Source: an uncultured Lachnospiraceae bacterium (GTDB lineage: Bacteria; Bacillota; Clostridia; Lachnospirales; Lachnospiraceae). Taken from it: a DNA stretch of 43,199 nucleotides. How positions within the stretch are numbered: position 1 is the first letter of the stretch; each line of letters starts with the position of its first letter. This document shows, in pieces, positions 15,495 to 25,290 of this stretch. The stretch spans positions 1 to 43,199 of the forward strand of contig CALWLI010000026.1 in the NCBI GenBank assembly GCA_944381485.1. Reading direction: 5' to 3'. The notes under the pieces were generated by a model. It had not been told where the DNA came from. It made no database searches and saw only the letters and a program-made list of their open reading frames with translations. Position numbers and translations under genes: made by a program.

Positions 15495-17126
15495 TTAAAT
15501 AAAACGCAGCAAAATTCTTCCCATGGGCATGAGCCTCAGCTCATCCTTGGTCACCGCCTTAAGCTTAAGTATCAAAAATCCGTACACAAGCGCGGCTGCA
15601 AATACTGTCACAAGCACAGCCACAGCGTTTTCAAGCCCTCCTCCGAAGGGAAGAAGAGCACATATGAGCATATAGCAGAGCCTTGCCGCAACTCCCATGA
15701 TCGCTGCAGCGGCAAGGGGAAGCAGGAAGGTGGTCCTTACCTCCTGCCTGTAGTCAAGCTTCTCCCCTATGGATATCCAGTTAAGGATACACACTACCAG
15801 AGCAAAGCTCACGTTTCCTATGACAAGTCCGTACACTCCCATATCAAGCTTGTCAAGCATGATATAGACAAGGATAACATGCAAAAGGAGGGATATGGCC
15901 GAGTGAGTCACGGACTTTCTCATCTCATCGATTCCCTGCAGCACCGCGTTTGTCACTGTCGAGAGAGAGAAAAATACCACAGCCGGGGCTCCTATCATGA
16001 GAAGCAGAGCCGTGAAGCTCCTGCCGTCCCCGAACACAAGCCTCATTACAGGGGATGCTATTGCAAACATTCCCGCTGCACAGGGTATGGCAAGGAGCAT
16101 GTTGAACTTGACAGTCATGTATATCTTGTGCTTTACCTCTTCCTCCTCCCCTCTTATCCGGGACATTACTATTCCCGGGATCAGAGAGGCTCCAAGGGAT
16201 GAGGCTATGGCAACAGGCACATTTGTAAGGAGCCTGTATTTTCCTCCATATATTCCGAGGAGGGACAGTCTCTCGCTCTCGGAAAGTCCCTTTGACCCCA
16301 TAATTATACCGAACATGGAGTTGTCCACCGAGCCACTGAGCTGGTAGACGAACTGGCTCAGTATTATGGGAATGAAGGTGAGGATCAAGAGCTTCATAAG
16401 CCTTGAATAGTCTGAGACCTCGTGCTCCTCCCCTGCTCCAAAGCTCTCCTCCGTGCGCCTCTTGTATCTCAGCATCAGCACCCCAAGGAATAAAAAGGCA
16501 AAGAGTGCCCCCACGAGAGTTCCCAGCGTTCCTCCCGCTGCACCGTAGGAGGCGGGATTTTCGCTTTCAGAGAATCTTCTCATAAAATCATAGGAGGCCC
16601 AAATGCTTACCGCCGCATGGACCAGCTGCTCTATTATCTGGGATATAGAGGTGGGGACCATGTTTCCATGGCCCTGGAAAAAGCCTCTGAAGACACCCAT
16701 AACCGCAAAGACAAATATGGTGGGGGCCATCACCTTAAGGGGAAGGGCGCTTCCCGGGCTGTTGAATATGCCTACGGCTATCTTGTCGGCTCCAATTATA
16801 AGGAGGACAGACATCAGCCCTCCGGCAAATACTCCCACGGCTATTCCGCAGTTGAAAACTCTCTTGGCATCCCCGTGCCTTCTCTCCTGTTCCTTGGCGG
16901 CTATGAGCTTTGACACCGCAAGGGGCAGGCTGTAGGAGGAGAGTATGAGTCCTATGTTGTATATCTCGTAGGCGGTATTATAGTAGCCTATGCCCTCATC
17001 CCCCAGTATCCTTGTCATGGGGATCTTGTAAAGCAATCCTATAAGCCTGACCACAAGCCCTGCCGCCGCCAGAATGCTTCCCTGCACCAGGAAATTACTT
17101 CCCGCGCTAACCTTCTTTTCTTCCAT
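15495..17126 (-). CDS. Polysaccharide/lipid II flippase, SpoVB/MurJ-like (MOP superfamily)
   Basis: A 543-residue membrane protein with about 14 hydrophobic segments, of the MVF/SpoVB branch of the MOP superfamily that flips lipid-linked sugar precursors across the membrane. The family start FLVQGSILAAAGLVVRLIGL and the conserved GDEGIGYYNTAYEIYNIGLI are clear. FRGFFQGHGNMVPTSISQII near residues 150-170 and NAVLQGIDEMRKS near 390-400 are typical SpoVB features. It lies between a class A PBP and a lipid kinase, which supports a peptidoglycan-precursor or sporulation cortex role. Which precursor it carries is not shown by sequence. Confidence 0.85.
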   Translation of the reverse strand: MEEKKVSAGSNFLVQGSILAAAGLVVRLIGLLYKIPMTRILGDEGIGYYNTAYEIYNIGLILSSYSLPLAVSKLIAAKEQERRHGDAKRVFNCGIAVGVFAGGLMSVLLIIGADKIAVGIFNSPGSALPLKVMAPTIFVFAVMGVFRGFFQGHGNMVPTSISQIIEQLVHAAVSIWASYDFMRRFSESENPASYGAAGGTLGTLVGALFAFLFLGVLMLRYKRRTEESFGAGEEHEVSDYSRLMKLLILTFIPIILSQFVYQLSGSVDNSMFGIIMGSKGLSESERLSLLGIYGGKYRLLTNVPVAIASSLGASLIPGIVMSRIRGEEEEVKHKIYMTVKFNMLLAIPCAAGMFAIASPVMRLVFGDGRSFTALLLMIGAPAVVFFSLSTVTNAVLQGIDEMRKSVTHSAISLLLHVILVYIMLDKLDMGVYGLVIGNVSFALVVCILNWISIGEKLDYRQEVRTTFLLPLAAAAIMGVAARLCYMLICALLPFGGGLENAVAVLVTVFAAALVYGFLILKLKAVTKDELRLMPMGRILLRFI

Positions 17127-17172
17127 CTTTTCTCCGTCCGTGTATAAAAGTATTTTTGACTTGAAGAATATA

Positions 17173-19986
17173 TTACATCACTCCGGGTCCTCCGTCTATC
17201 CCCTCTTTGGGGGCTTTGGTGGGATTTAAGACTTCATTCGCCTTTTCGGATATCTCCTCTCTCAGCTCCTGTGAGGCGGCGGACTGTGATTGTCTCAAAG
17301 CTTCCTCCCGGGCTTTTCTCTCATCCTCTGCCCTCTGCCACTCCTCCTCTGTGGGAAGTGATGAGAGGGACTCTACCGCCCTGTAAAGTCTTTCAGCATA
17401 CTCTTCCTCCTCCGGATAGCCCTCTATGAGCTCAAGCTTTTCTATGGCGGAATCCACAAGCTCCTCAGTCTCATCCGATCTGTACTTAAGCGCCTCAAGG
17501 CCCTCTATGGCATTTTCCACCTCTTTTTTGTTTATCTCCTCCTCGGCGGCCTTTCTGTTCTCCTCGGCCTGAGACTCCTCCATGGCCTTGAGCCTCTCGT
17601 CCTCTATGGCCTTCTGCTCCTCATACCTTTCTATCACATCAGCCATTCCCTCTACTATTGCCTCATTCTTCTCGTGGACGGCCTCAAGCCTTTCTAACAT
17701 CTCCCGCCTTGTTTCGCTGTTATCTATGAGGGGCAGCTTTTCCATAAGCTCATCATACTGAGCCCTCACAGTATATACATCAGGCACGCTGTTTATTACT
17801 GTGTCCTCGTATGTGGAGAGGAGCTTTGCGCACTCCTCCTCAAGCCTGTTTTGCTCCTTCTCCTTAAGGCTCTGCTCGGCCCTCAGCTCGTCTGTAGTGC
17901 TCCTTAAGTCAGTTATTCCTGTGGACTCATCGGTCCGCTCCTCCACAGTGGAGGGCATCTCCCAATCTATGGGGGCAAGGCCCTCGTGTATCCTGTCCAT
18001 GGCCTGCTTCCATATCTTTCCCGCGTAGGTTGCACCATATACTCCCGGCATGGCCTGAGGCAAGTCATAGCCTACCCAAAACGCTCCGGTATAGTATCTT
18101 GTGTATCCGCAGAACCAGGTATCCTTGCTGTCGTTTGTGGTTCCCGTCTTTCCGGCACAGGGCATTCCTCCCTCAAGCTCCAGCCCTCCTGCGGTCCCCT
18201 CGGTGAAGGTCCCCTTGAGAATGTCCGTTATCATGTAGGCTGTGTCTTCTCTGTAGACCCTCTCAGACCGGACTTTCTCGTTCTTTGTAAGGTCTCCCAG
18301 CTCGCTGTGCTCTATCTTCAAAATGCAGGTATTGTCCCTGTATATTCCACCGTCAGCCAAGGTGGAGTAGGCCTTTGCCATGTCCACAGGCCTTACGCCG
18401 TTGGTAAAGCCTCCTATGCTCACGGAATTTACACTGCTGTCTATGTAGGAGAGCTTTTGGAACTGCATCTTGTCAAGATAGCTCATGCCGTATTTTATCC
18501 CTATATCGTCAAGCACCTGCCAAGCCACAGTATTGAGGCTCAGATTCAGGGCCTGCCTTACTGTCACATTCCCTCTGTAAGTGCCTGAGGAGTTTCTCGG
18601 CCCGCCCTCGAAGTAATGGTCATTCATTATCCTTGCAGGATAGTACTCTCCCGTGTCAAAGGCCGGTCCGTAGTCCAGTATGGGCTTTATGCAGGAGCCG
18701 GGCTGTCTGGCTGAATTGTAGGCTCTGTTGAGAGGGTCCTCCGTTCCGCGGCCTCCCACTGCCGCCACAACATAGCCTGTCTCGTTGTCGACTATGACTC
18801 CCGCTCCCTGAAGAGCGAGCTTTCCGTTTTCCTGAAGCTCGGTAAAGTCGGAGAGTACACTGTCAAGCTCCTCCTGAACCGTGTTCTGAATATCCGTGTC
18901 AATGGAAGTATATATCCTGTAGCCACCGCTCCTCAGCTCAGAGGACTTCTCGGAGTAGGCCTCATCGTAGCTCTCTGTATAGGCCTCGTACTCCGCCTTT
19001 GAGTCAAAGGTATATTCAAAGTCGAAGCCGTCCAGCTTCATAAGCTCAAGGGCCGCACAGTGGAGGGCATAGCTCGACTCATAGCTCTCGTCAGTCCCTT
19101 CCTGCTGCTCCTCAACTATGACGAGGGGAGAGGCACTGTAGGTATTGTACTCCTCCTGAGTTATGAGCTCATTTTTCAGCATGCTGTTAAGTACCCTGTT
19201 TCTCTTTTCCTTTGACTCCTCAGGATGAGTCACCGGGTCATACCTTCCCGGGGAATTGCTGATTCCCACAAGTGTTGCCGCCTCCGGCACCGTAAGCTCC
19301 GAGGCGTCCTTGCCGAAGTAAAAGCGGGATGCGGCCTGAACTCCGTAGCAGCGGTTACCGTAATAATTGGTGTTGCAGTAAAACTCCATTATGTCCGCCT
19401 TGGTGTATTTTTTCTCTAGCTCCGGAGCCATGAGTATCTCTATTATCTTTCTTGAAAATGTTCTGTCCTGAGTGAGGAAGGTGTTCTTTATGACCTGCTG
19501 GGTTATGGTGGAGCCTCCCTGAGTTATGCGGCCCCCGTTTTTTATCAGGGCAAGGCCCGCCCTTGCCGTGGCTATCCAATCCACTCCGTTGTGGCTTAAG
19601 AAGCGCTTGTCCTCCTGAGCAATGTAGGCGGCCTGAATATTCTCGCTTATCTCGGATATGGGAACGTACTCGTAGTGCCCGGCATTTATTATCCCTATCC
19701 TCTCCCCGTCGCTGTCAAATATCTCTGTGTCGGGAAGCCTTGAAAAGTCAGCCCTGTCCATGTTGGAGAGCTTTTCATAGACTATTACCTTGTAGCGGTC
19801 GTACTCCGGCTTTATCATCACGTAGCCCGCCACAACTGTCACGGCAAATATGCATGCAAAAATGAGAAGAAGCCTCTTGACTCTTCCCCCTCTCTTTTTC
19901 CTGCCCCGTCCTGACGCAGCAGCTTTCACATTATCAGCCTTCTCGGTTTTCTCCTCAGTCTCTTTCCTTTTCTCTTCTTCCCTCAT
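17173..19986 (-). CDS. Class A penicillin-binding protein with long coiled-coil tail
   Basis: A bifunctional peptidoglycan synthase of 937 residues. A basic cytoplasmic N-terminus (1-37) leads to one membrane anchor (38-57). The GT51 glycosyltransferase has catalytic Glu125 in QEDKRFLSHNGVD and QGGSTITQQ (156-164). The transpeptidase has active Ser431 in SCIK (431-434), SLN (483-485) and KTGTT (613-617). From about residue 690 to 930 there is a Glu/Lys/Ala-rich heptad-like region with no recognised domain, ending in VLNPTKAPKEGIDGGPG. ATG 19984-19986 follows CAGGAG by 6 nt; a TTG one codon upstream is not preferred. A TATAAT -10 lies about 35 nt upstream with a poor -35. Confidence 0.93.
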   Translation of the reverse strand: MREEEKRKETEEKTEKADNVKAAASGRGRKKRGGRVKRLLLIFACIFAVTVVAGYVMIKPEYDRYKVIVYEKLSNMDRADFSRLPDTEIFDSDGERIGIINAGHYEYVPISEISENIQAAYIAQEDKRFLSHNGVDWIATARAGLALIKNGGRITQGGSTITQQVIKNTFLTQDRTFSRKIIEILMAPELEKKYTKADIMEFYCNTNYYGNRCYGVQAASRFYFGKDASELTVPEAATLVGISNSPGRYDPVTHPEESKEKRNRVLNSMLKNELITQEEYNTYSASPLVIVEEQQEGTDESYESSYALHCAALELMKLDGFDFEYTFDSKAEYEAYTESYDEAYSEKSSELRSGGYRIYTSIDTDIQNTVQEELDSVLSDFTELQENGKLALQGAGVIVDNETGYVVAAVGGRGTEDPLNRAYNSARQPGSCIKPILDYGPAFDTGEYYPARIMNDHYFEGGPRNSSGTYRGNVTVRQALNLSLNTVAWQVLDDIGIKYGMSYLDKMQFQKLSYIDSSVNSVSIGGFTNGVRPVDMAKAYSTLADGGIYRDNTCILKIEHSELGDLTKNEKVRSERVYREDTAYMITDILKGTFTEGTAGGLELEGGMPCAGKTGTTNDSKDTWFCGYTRYYTGAFWVGYDLPQAMPGVYGATYAGKIWKQAMDRIHEGLAPIDWEMPSTVEERTDESTGITDLRSTTDELRAEQSLKEKEQNRLEEECAKLLSTYEDTVINSVPDVYTVRAQYDELMEKLPLIDNSETRREMLERLEAVHEKNEAIVEGMADVIERYEEQKAIEDERLKAMEESQAEENRKAAEEEINKKEVENAIEGLEALKYRSDETEELVDSAIEKLELIEGYPEEEEYAERLYRAVESLSSLPTEEEWQRAEDERKAREEALRQSQSAASQELREEISEKANEVLNPTKAPKEGIDGGPGVM

Positions 19987-20094
19987 CAATAACTCCTGTA
20001 AAAATATAGGCTTTTACTATATTATAAGGCATAATAAGGCAATTTAATGAATTTTAAGTTAATTTAATCTTATTTTTCCCGTAAACATGAGGAG

Positions 20095-20119
20095 ACCCCG
20101 GTTAAAAAGCAACCGGGGT
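20095..20119. other. Strong hairpin in the gap between the xdh-like locus and the PBP gene
   Basis: ACCCCGGTT (20095-20103) is perfectly complementary to AACCGGGGT (20111-20119) with a 7-nt loop. It lies 125 nt after the stop of the xdh-like locus on the minus strand and probably ends that transcript, although neither strand has a clear U-run after it. The remaining gap (19987-20243) is AT-rich and holds no gene that I can support. Confidence 0.5.
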
Positions 20120-20243
20120 AATTATGAAAAATCTATGTGCAATTTTTACTAATCGGCATATGTTTCAAATAACTTTTATGTGCTAATTATAGGAATTAAT
20201 TGTTAATAAAGTATGAATAATCAGTAAATTTATATAGAACTTT

Positions 20244-22506
20244 TTATTTGTTCTGTCCAAAAGCCTCCTTTATGTCCTCAGGCCTTGCAGGGAGCCTCAT
20301 GATATGAGCTCCTACAGCATTTGAGATGGCATTTATCACAGCGGGAGCTACCGGAACTACAGCACACTCTCCCACGGATTTTGCTCCGAAGGGTCCTGTC
20401 TCCTCCTTTGAATCTATGAAGGCTGTCTTTATAGGAGGCATCTCAGCGGCATTCAACATATGGTAAGCCTTAAAATTCGAGCTTGTGCATCTGCCGTTTT
20501 CAGCTATCTTCATCTCCTCGCAGAGAGCATATCCCAGTCCCATGGATATGCCTCCCTCCAGCTGTCCTGATACTCCCATGGGATTTACCACCTTTCCCAC
20601 GTCATGGACGGCCGCATAGTCAAGAAGCTTTACCTCTCCTGTCTCTGTGTCCACGCTGACCTTTGCGAAGTGAGCTCCGGAGCTCATGGGTCCCTCTGTG
20701 GAGTGGAACATATAGGAGCAGCTTAAATCCTCCTGAAGAGTTTCTCTGGCGTAGACCGCTATCTCGGTCATGTCCACAGACTTATCCTTAAAATAAACTC
20801 TGTTGTCCGCAAATCTCAGCTCTTCCTTATCAGCCTCCAGAAGCTTTACAGCTATGTCGGCTATCTTGTCCCTCATTATCTCCGCAGTCTTTAAGGCGGC
20901 ATGACCGCTGGTGTAGGTTCCTCTTGAGGCGTAAGCTCCGAGATCCGACATAGCGGCGTCTGTATCCGTCTTTATATAGCTTATATTGTCGAGGGGTATT
21001 CCCAAAACCTCGGAGATCATCATGCACTGGGTGGTGACCGAGCCGTTTCCCATGTCTGAGGTTCCTGTTGTAAATACTATGGTTCCGTCCTCGTTCATCT
21101 TCATAGTTATTCCTGTCACGTCAGGCATGAAGGGGAACATGGAGGTTCCGTGAGAGCCGCAGGCTACTCCGACGCCTATCCTGAAGCGGCTCTTCTTATC
21201 AGCGCTCTCTCTCATCTCCTTTACAGCCTCGTCCCAGCCGATGAGCTCTCTTCCCTTTATGACGCAGTCCTTAAGCCTGAAGTTTCCGAAGGATTCACCG
21301 TCACAGCAGGCCTTCTCATAGGGGTCTGCAAGGTTCTTTAAGAACAGCTCGCTGGGGTCCATGCCCAGGATGTTCGCTATCTCGTTTATCATTGAGGACA
21401 CCGGGAAGAACTGCTGAGGTGAGCCGAAGCCCCTCATGGCTGAGGCCACCGGTGTGTTGGTGTAGACCGGTATGCCCTTAAATCTCAGGTTCCTTGTGTT
21501 GAGGAGCTTAAAGAATTTTCCTCCCGCCGCCCAGCATACGGACATGGTGGCGGAGGTGTGGGCTCCCGCATTCAGTATCATGGTCTCGTCAGCCCCTGTT
21601 ATGGTGCCGTCGTTCATGTATCCCATGGTAAGCTTTACCTTGGCGGCGTGGCGGGTCCTGGCGGAGGTGAACTCCTCCTGTCTTCCGTATACCAGCTTTA
21701 CAGGCCTTCCGGTCTTCATGGCAAGGAGTGCGGTCACAGGCTCCGTCACAAGGTCTATCTTTCCTCCGAAGCCCCCTCCCATCACAGGGCTTATGACCCT
21801 TATCTTAGACATGGGAAGCCCGAATATGCGGTGAAGGTTTATCCTCTGGCCGAAGGCATCCTGGGTAGGTGTCCATACTGTAAGCTTTCCTGTGGCGTCA
21901 AACTCTGAAATAGAGGCGTGGGTCTCTATTGGGCAGTGATTTACCGCAGGCATAAAGTACTCTCTCGTTATGACGTGGTCCGCCTCCTTTATGGCCTTTT
22001 CCGGATCCCCTCCCACAGTCTCTGAGGGCATTATTATATTTCCTCCCTCATGTATGGGGTAGGCGTCCTCCTTTAAGGCCTCCTCCGGATCAAAGTAGTG
22101 AGGAAGCTCCTCATACTCCACCTTTATGAGCTTTAAGGCTTTGAGGGCTGTCTTCTCCGAGTCGGCCGCCACAGCGGCAACCTTGTCGCCCACGTATCTG
22201 ACCACATCGTCAAACACCAGCTCCGAGGGCTTTATGTCCTTGTCCTCCCCGTTTCCGTTGTAGCGGTTCTTGGGAGAATCCTTGTAGCATAACTACAGCC
22301 TCAACTCCCTCCAAGGCCTCAGCCGCAGAGGTGTCTATACTCTTTATCCTTGCATGAGGCACAGGGGAGTAGAGTATCTTTGCATAGAGCATGCCGGGAA
22401 GCTTCATGTCGGCCACATAGCGCATCTGCCCTGTAACCTTCAACGCGGCATCTCTTACAGGCACACTTGATCCTATCATCCCGTTTTTTACTTCTTCACA
22501 TGCCAT
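20244..22506 (-). pseudogene. Xanthine dehydrogenase-like molybdenum subunit, frameshifted
   Basis: The large molybdopterin-binding subunit of the xanthine dehydrogenase/aldehyde oxidase family, which hydroxylates purines or aldehydes. It is split in two frames. 22210-22506 encodes the N-terminus (MACEEVKNGMIGSSVPVRDA ... EGVEAVV). After the GTAGTTATGCTAC stretch near 22288 the continuation YKDSPKNRYNGNGEDKDIKP lies in another frame and runs to 20244. One surplus base near 22289 explains it. The rest is intact: PVMGGGFGGK, AMRGFGSPQQFF, GTSDMGNGSV and the active-site Glu in GAKSVGECAVVPVAP. The main frame alone would start at a GTG near 22217 and lack about 100 residues. It may be a true pseudogene or a sequence error. 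Confidence 0.82.
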
Positions 22507-22718
22507 TATGCCTCAGCCTCCTCTCTCAGTCTCCTTGCGGACTCTCTCACCGCCTCCCCGTCGATTATGACCATGCAGGCTCCGCAGTCTCCTGTCTCGC
22601 AGCCGCATTTGGTGCCGGTAAGGCCCAGCCCCTCTCTCAGAGCTCTAAGGAGAGTCCAGTTATGCTCCACAGGGATCTCCCTCACACATCCGTTTACATT
22701 AAGTTTCACAATTTCCAT
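22506..22718 (-). pseudogene. Truncated xanthine dehydrogenase-like [2Fe-2S] subunit
   Basis: A 70-residue remnant of the iron-sulfur subunit, normally about 150-170 residues. The N-terminal ferredoxin-like fold is recognisable, with cluster cysteines Cys40, Cys45 and Cys48 in KCGCETGDCGAC. The fourth ligand, expected about twelve residues on in a V-x-S-C context, is absent; VRESARRL stands there. The second, all-helical [2Fe-2S] domain is missing and the frame ends REEAEA. Its stop overlaps the start of the Mo-subunit frame by one base. No FAD subunit is present. With the frameshift next door, the locus looks decayed. Confidence 0.7.
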
Positions 22719-22769
22719 CTCAACAACTATCCTCCGGAAATCCGTTATTTTTGTTGAAAAACAACAAAA

Positions 22770-22823
22770 AAAGACTACATGGCGTAGCCGTTTAACTCAA
22801 AAACGACAAACCATATAGTCTTT
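22770..22823 (-). terminator. Terminator (or attenuator) downstream of rny
   Basis: On the minus strand AAAGACTA-T-ATGG pairs with CCAT-G-TAGTCTTT (plus-strand arms 22811-22823 and 22770-22782). The stem has 12 pairs around one mismatch, and a run of seven T at 22772-22766 begins in its 3' arm. The 28-nt loop contains a nested CGTTT/AAACG stem. It sits 80 nt after the rny stop and 52 nt before the Fe-S remnant, so it could end rny or attenuate the xdh-like genes. A second hairpin, TTGTTG/CAACAA (22751-22767), follows. No purine-riboswitch core was recognised. Confidence 0.7.
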
Positions 22824-22902
22824 CGACACTCTTATTATAGCAAATATGTCAAAAATTAGTCAATGTTTTTTATACGTACAAAATTCCAAAAGTTTACAGC
22901 TA

Positions 22903-24453
22903 TTACTTTGCTGTGTCTGTCACTCTGGTCTCCCTTATGACATTTACCTTTATCTGTCCGGGATAGGTCATCTCATCCTCTATCCTCTTTGCCACATCGT
23001 GGGCAAGTATCACCATGTCGTCCTCGCTTATCTGCTCAGGAATTACCATGATGCGGACCTCTCTTCCCGCCTGAATAGCGTAGGACTTCTCAACTCCCTT
23101 GTAGGAGTTTGTTATGTCCTCAAGCTGCTTAAGTCTCTGGGTGTAGGTCTCTATGGACTCTCTTCTGGCTCCGGGCCTTGAGGCTGATATGGCATCAGCA
23201 GCAGCCACCACACAGGATATAAGGCTTGTAGGCTCCACATCTCCATGGTGGGATTCCACTGCGTTTATGACTACAGCCGGCTCATGGTACTTCTTGCACA
23301 GCTCCACTCCGAGGCTTATGTGGGTTCCCTCCTGCTCGTGGTCCACTGCCTTTCCTATATCGTGGAGCAGTCCGGCTCTCTTTGCCATCCTTACATCAAG
23401 CCCCAGCTCCGAGGCGAGAAGCCCTGATATCTGGGCCACCTCCACGCTGTGCTTTAAGGCATTCTGTCCGTAGGAAGTCCTGAATTTCATCCTTCCCAGA
23501 AGCTTTATGAGCTCGGGATGGATGCCGTGTATTCCGACCTCAAGGACAGCGGCTTCACCCTCTTCTCTTATGGTGGTGTCAACTTCCTTTTTGGCCTTCT
23601 CCACCATCTCCTCTATCCTTGCGGGATGTATTCGACCGTCAACTATAAGCTTTTCGAGGGCTATCCTTGCCACCTCTCTCCTTATGGGGTCAAAGCCCGA
23701 GAGCACTACCGCCTCGGGGGTATCGTCTATGATGAGCTCGATACCGGTGAGAGTCTCAAGGGTCCTTATGTTCCTTCCCTCTCTTCCTATTATCCTTCCC
23801 TTCATATCGTCATTGGGAAGCTGTACTACTGATACTGTGGATTCCGCAACATGGTCGGCAGCGCAGCGCTGGATCGCATTTACTATGTATTCCTTCGCCT
23901 TCTTTTCCGACTCCTCCTTGGCTATGTTGTCGTACTCCCTGATTATCTTTGCTGTCTCGTGCTTTATATCCTCTCTGACTGAGGAGAGCAGCTCCTCCTT
24001 GGCCTGCTCAGCTGTAAGGCCTGATATCCTCTCCAGCTCCTCCACCTTCTTTTGGTGGAGCTCCTTAACCTCTTCGTCGCGCTTATTGAGCTCCTGCTCT
24101 CTGGAGTTTAATTCCTTTTCCTTTCTCCCTAAGGCATCCTCCTTCCTGTCAGAGTTCTCCTCCTTCTTGAGCAGTCTCTTTTCCAGGTCCTGAAGTTCTT
24201 TTCTTCTCTCTTTCGATTCACGTTCAAATTCGTTCTTATGCTTCAGCGCTTCTTCCTTCGCCTCAAGCAGGGCCTCGCGCTTTTTAGTTTCAGCTGTCTT
24301 TACAGCGTCATCTATTATAGCTCTGGCTCTGGTCTCAGCAGTGCCGACTTTATCTTCATAGTCCTTGATTCCCTTGTTTTTTCCGCAAAAAAAAGCAAGG
24401 ACTACACCTATCGCCGCCACAACGACCAGTGCTCCTACAACAAACGGTGTCAT
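22903..24453 (-). CDS. rny: Ribonuclease Y
   Basis: RNase Y is the membrane-anchored endoribonuclease that starts much mRNA decay in Firmicutes. The 516-residue product has the full layout: an N-terminal membrane anchor (residues 3-22), a long charged coiled coil (about 30-200), a KH RNA-binding domain with [15 protein letters not shown] (219-233), and an HD phosphohydrolase domain with His335, [12 protein letters not shown] (362-373) and ESHHGD downstream. Length matches the family. SD TTAGGAGGT precedes the ATG. Two related palindromes lie upstream at 24481-24557. Confidence 0.96.
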   Translation of the reverse strand: MTPFVVGALVVVAAIGVVLAFFCGKNKGIKDYEDKVGTAETRARAIIDDAVKTAETKKREALLEAKEEALKHKNEFERESKERRKELQDLEKRLLKKEENSDRKEDALGRKEKELNSREQELNKRDEEVKELHQKKVEELERISGLTAEQAKEELLSSVREDIKHETAKIIREYDNIAKEESEKKAKEYIVNAIQRCAADHVAESTVSVVQLPNDDMKGRIIGREGRNIRTLETLTGIELIIDDTPEAVVLSGFDPIRREVARIALEKLIVDGRIHPARIEEMVEKAKKEVDTTIREEGEAAVLEVGIHGIHPELIKLLGRMKFRTSYGQNALKHSVEVAQISGLLASELGLDVRMAKRAGLLHDIGKAVDHEQEGTHISLGVELCKKYHEPAVVINAVESHHGDVEPTSLISCVVAAADAISASRPGARRESIETYTQRLKQLEDITNSYKGVEKSYAIQAGREVRIMVIPEQISEDDMVILAHDVAKRIEDEMTYPGQIKVNVIRETRVTDTAK

Positions 24454-24480
24454 CGCACACCTCCTAACTTATTGAATTTT

Positions 24481-24557
24481 CATAGTACACTATAACATAT
24501 ATGTAAAAATACCCTGAAATTTTATTAAAACTTATATGCCCATAGTAAACACTATAA
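24481..24557. promoter_or_regulatory. Pair of related interrupted palindromes upstream of rny
   Basis: CATAGTACACTATAA (24481-24495) and CATAGTAAACACTATAA (24541-24557) start exactly 60 bp apart. Each is an ATAGT/ACTAT palindrome with a 2- or 4-nt centre. On the minus strand each also supplies a TATAGT -10-like element. They may be a repressor operator pair or duplicated promoter elements between recX and rny. Confidence 0.45.
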
Positions 24558-24583
24558 TGGATAATTTTAAATGTTTTTATGCA

Positions 24584-25261
24584 TTATGTCAATAATTCTC
24601 TTCGGCCCAGACACTCCCTTATAAGGTCCCCGTCAAAGCCTTTTCTCATAAGGCTCATATAGAGAGATCTGTACCTTTTTTCATCCATCTCCCGAAGAAG
24701 CTCCGAAAGGTCTTTTTCCGAGTTTTTTATGCCTGCTTTTTTCCTTGCAGCCTTCATGCAGGCCTCCAGCTGAAGCTTCCTCACAGACTCATCCGAGCTC
24801 TCATTGAGGGAAAGTTCAGCCTTAAATTCTTCAAAGCACTCTCTTATAAGCTCTTTATTTATGCCCTTTTCAATAAGCTTTTTCCTTATCACCCTCTCGC
24901 CAAGCCTTGATATCTTCTGAGCTATGAACTCTCTGCAGTATCTTTTGTCGTCGCAGATATTGTATTCTCTGAGAAAATCCAAGACAGCTGCCGCCACCTG
25001 TTCCGGATAGCCGGAGTCCGTAAGCTTCTTAAAGATCTGCCTCTCCGTCTTGTCCCCGGACTTAAGTATGTAGAGGGCCCTCTCCTTCCCTCTTTTTAAA
25101 AGTATCTCCTCTATCTCCGAAAGAGTGGAGGACTTGAGCTCCTCCCCCTCCTTGATCCCCAGTTTTTTTATCTCTCCCCTGTACAAAACAAAGGCAAAGT
25201 CCCCGTCTGTGAGGACTTTGCACCTTCTCTTGTCAAGAGGTCGTACATCTGTTACAGTCAT
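24584..25261 (-). CDS. recX: RecX family regulatory protein
   Basis: A 225-residue RecX-like protein. RecX caps or inhibits RecA filaments and limits recombination. It has the repeated three-helix pattern of the family, for example ALYILKSGDKTERQIFKKLT, DSGYPEQVAAAVLDFLREYN, DDKRYCREFIAQKISRLGER and IRKKLIEKGINKELI. Its position 29 nt downstream of recA on the same strand supports the assignment. The N-terminal 60 residues are a small beta-rich region (VLTDGDFAFVLYRGEIKKLG), as in Firmicute RecX. Confidence 0.9.
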   Translation of the reverse strand: MTVTDVRPLDKRRCKVLTDGDFAFVLYRGEIKKLGIKEGEELKSSTLSEIEEILLKRGKERALYILKSGDKTERQIFKKLTDSGYPEQVAAAVLDFLREYNICDDKRYCREFIAQKISRLGERVIRKKLIEKGINKELIRECFEEFKAELSLNESSDESVRKLQLEACMKAARKKAGIKNSEKDLSELLREMDEKRYRSLYMSLMRKGFDGDLIRECLGRRELLT

Positions 25262-25290
25262 TCCCTCTCGCTCACTTTTTTATTTTTTAA

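Noticed and set aside
15450-16202. Plus-strand open frame of 250 codons opposite the flippase gene
   Set aside because: Antisense to a strong membrane-protein gene, rich in His/Tyr/Ser/Lys with no recognisable fold.
22770-22823. Purine riboswitch before the xdh-like genes
   Set aside because: The conserved three-way-junction core and loop residues of purine aptamers are not present; the structure is better read as a terminator.
23507-24193. Ser-rich plus-strand open frame of 228 codons opposite rny
   Set aside because: It is a shadow of the charged coiled-coil coding sequence of RNase Y; no SD and low-complexity composition.
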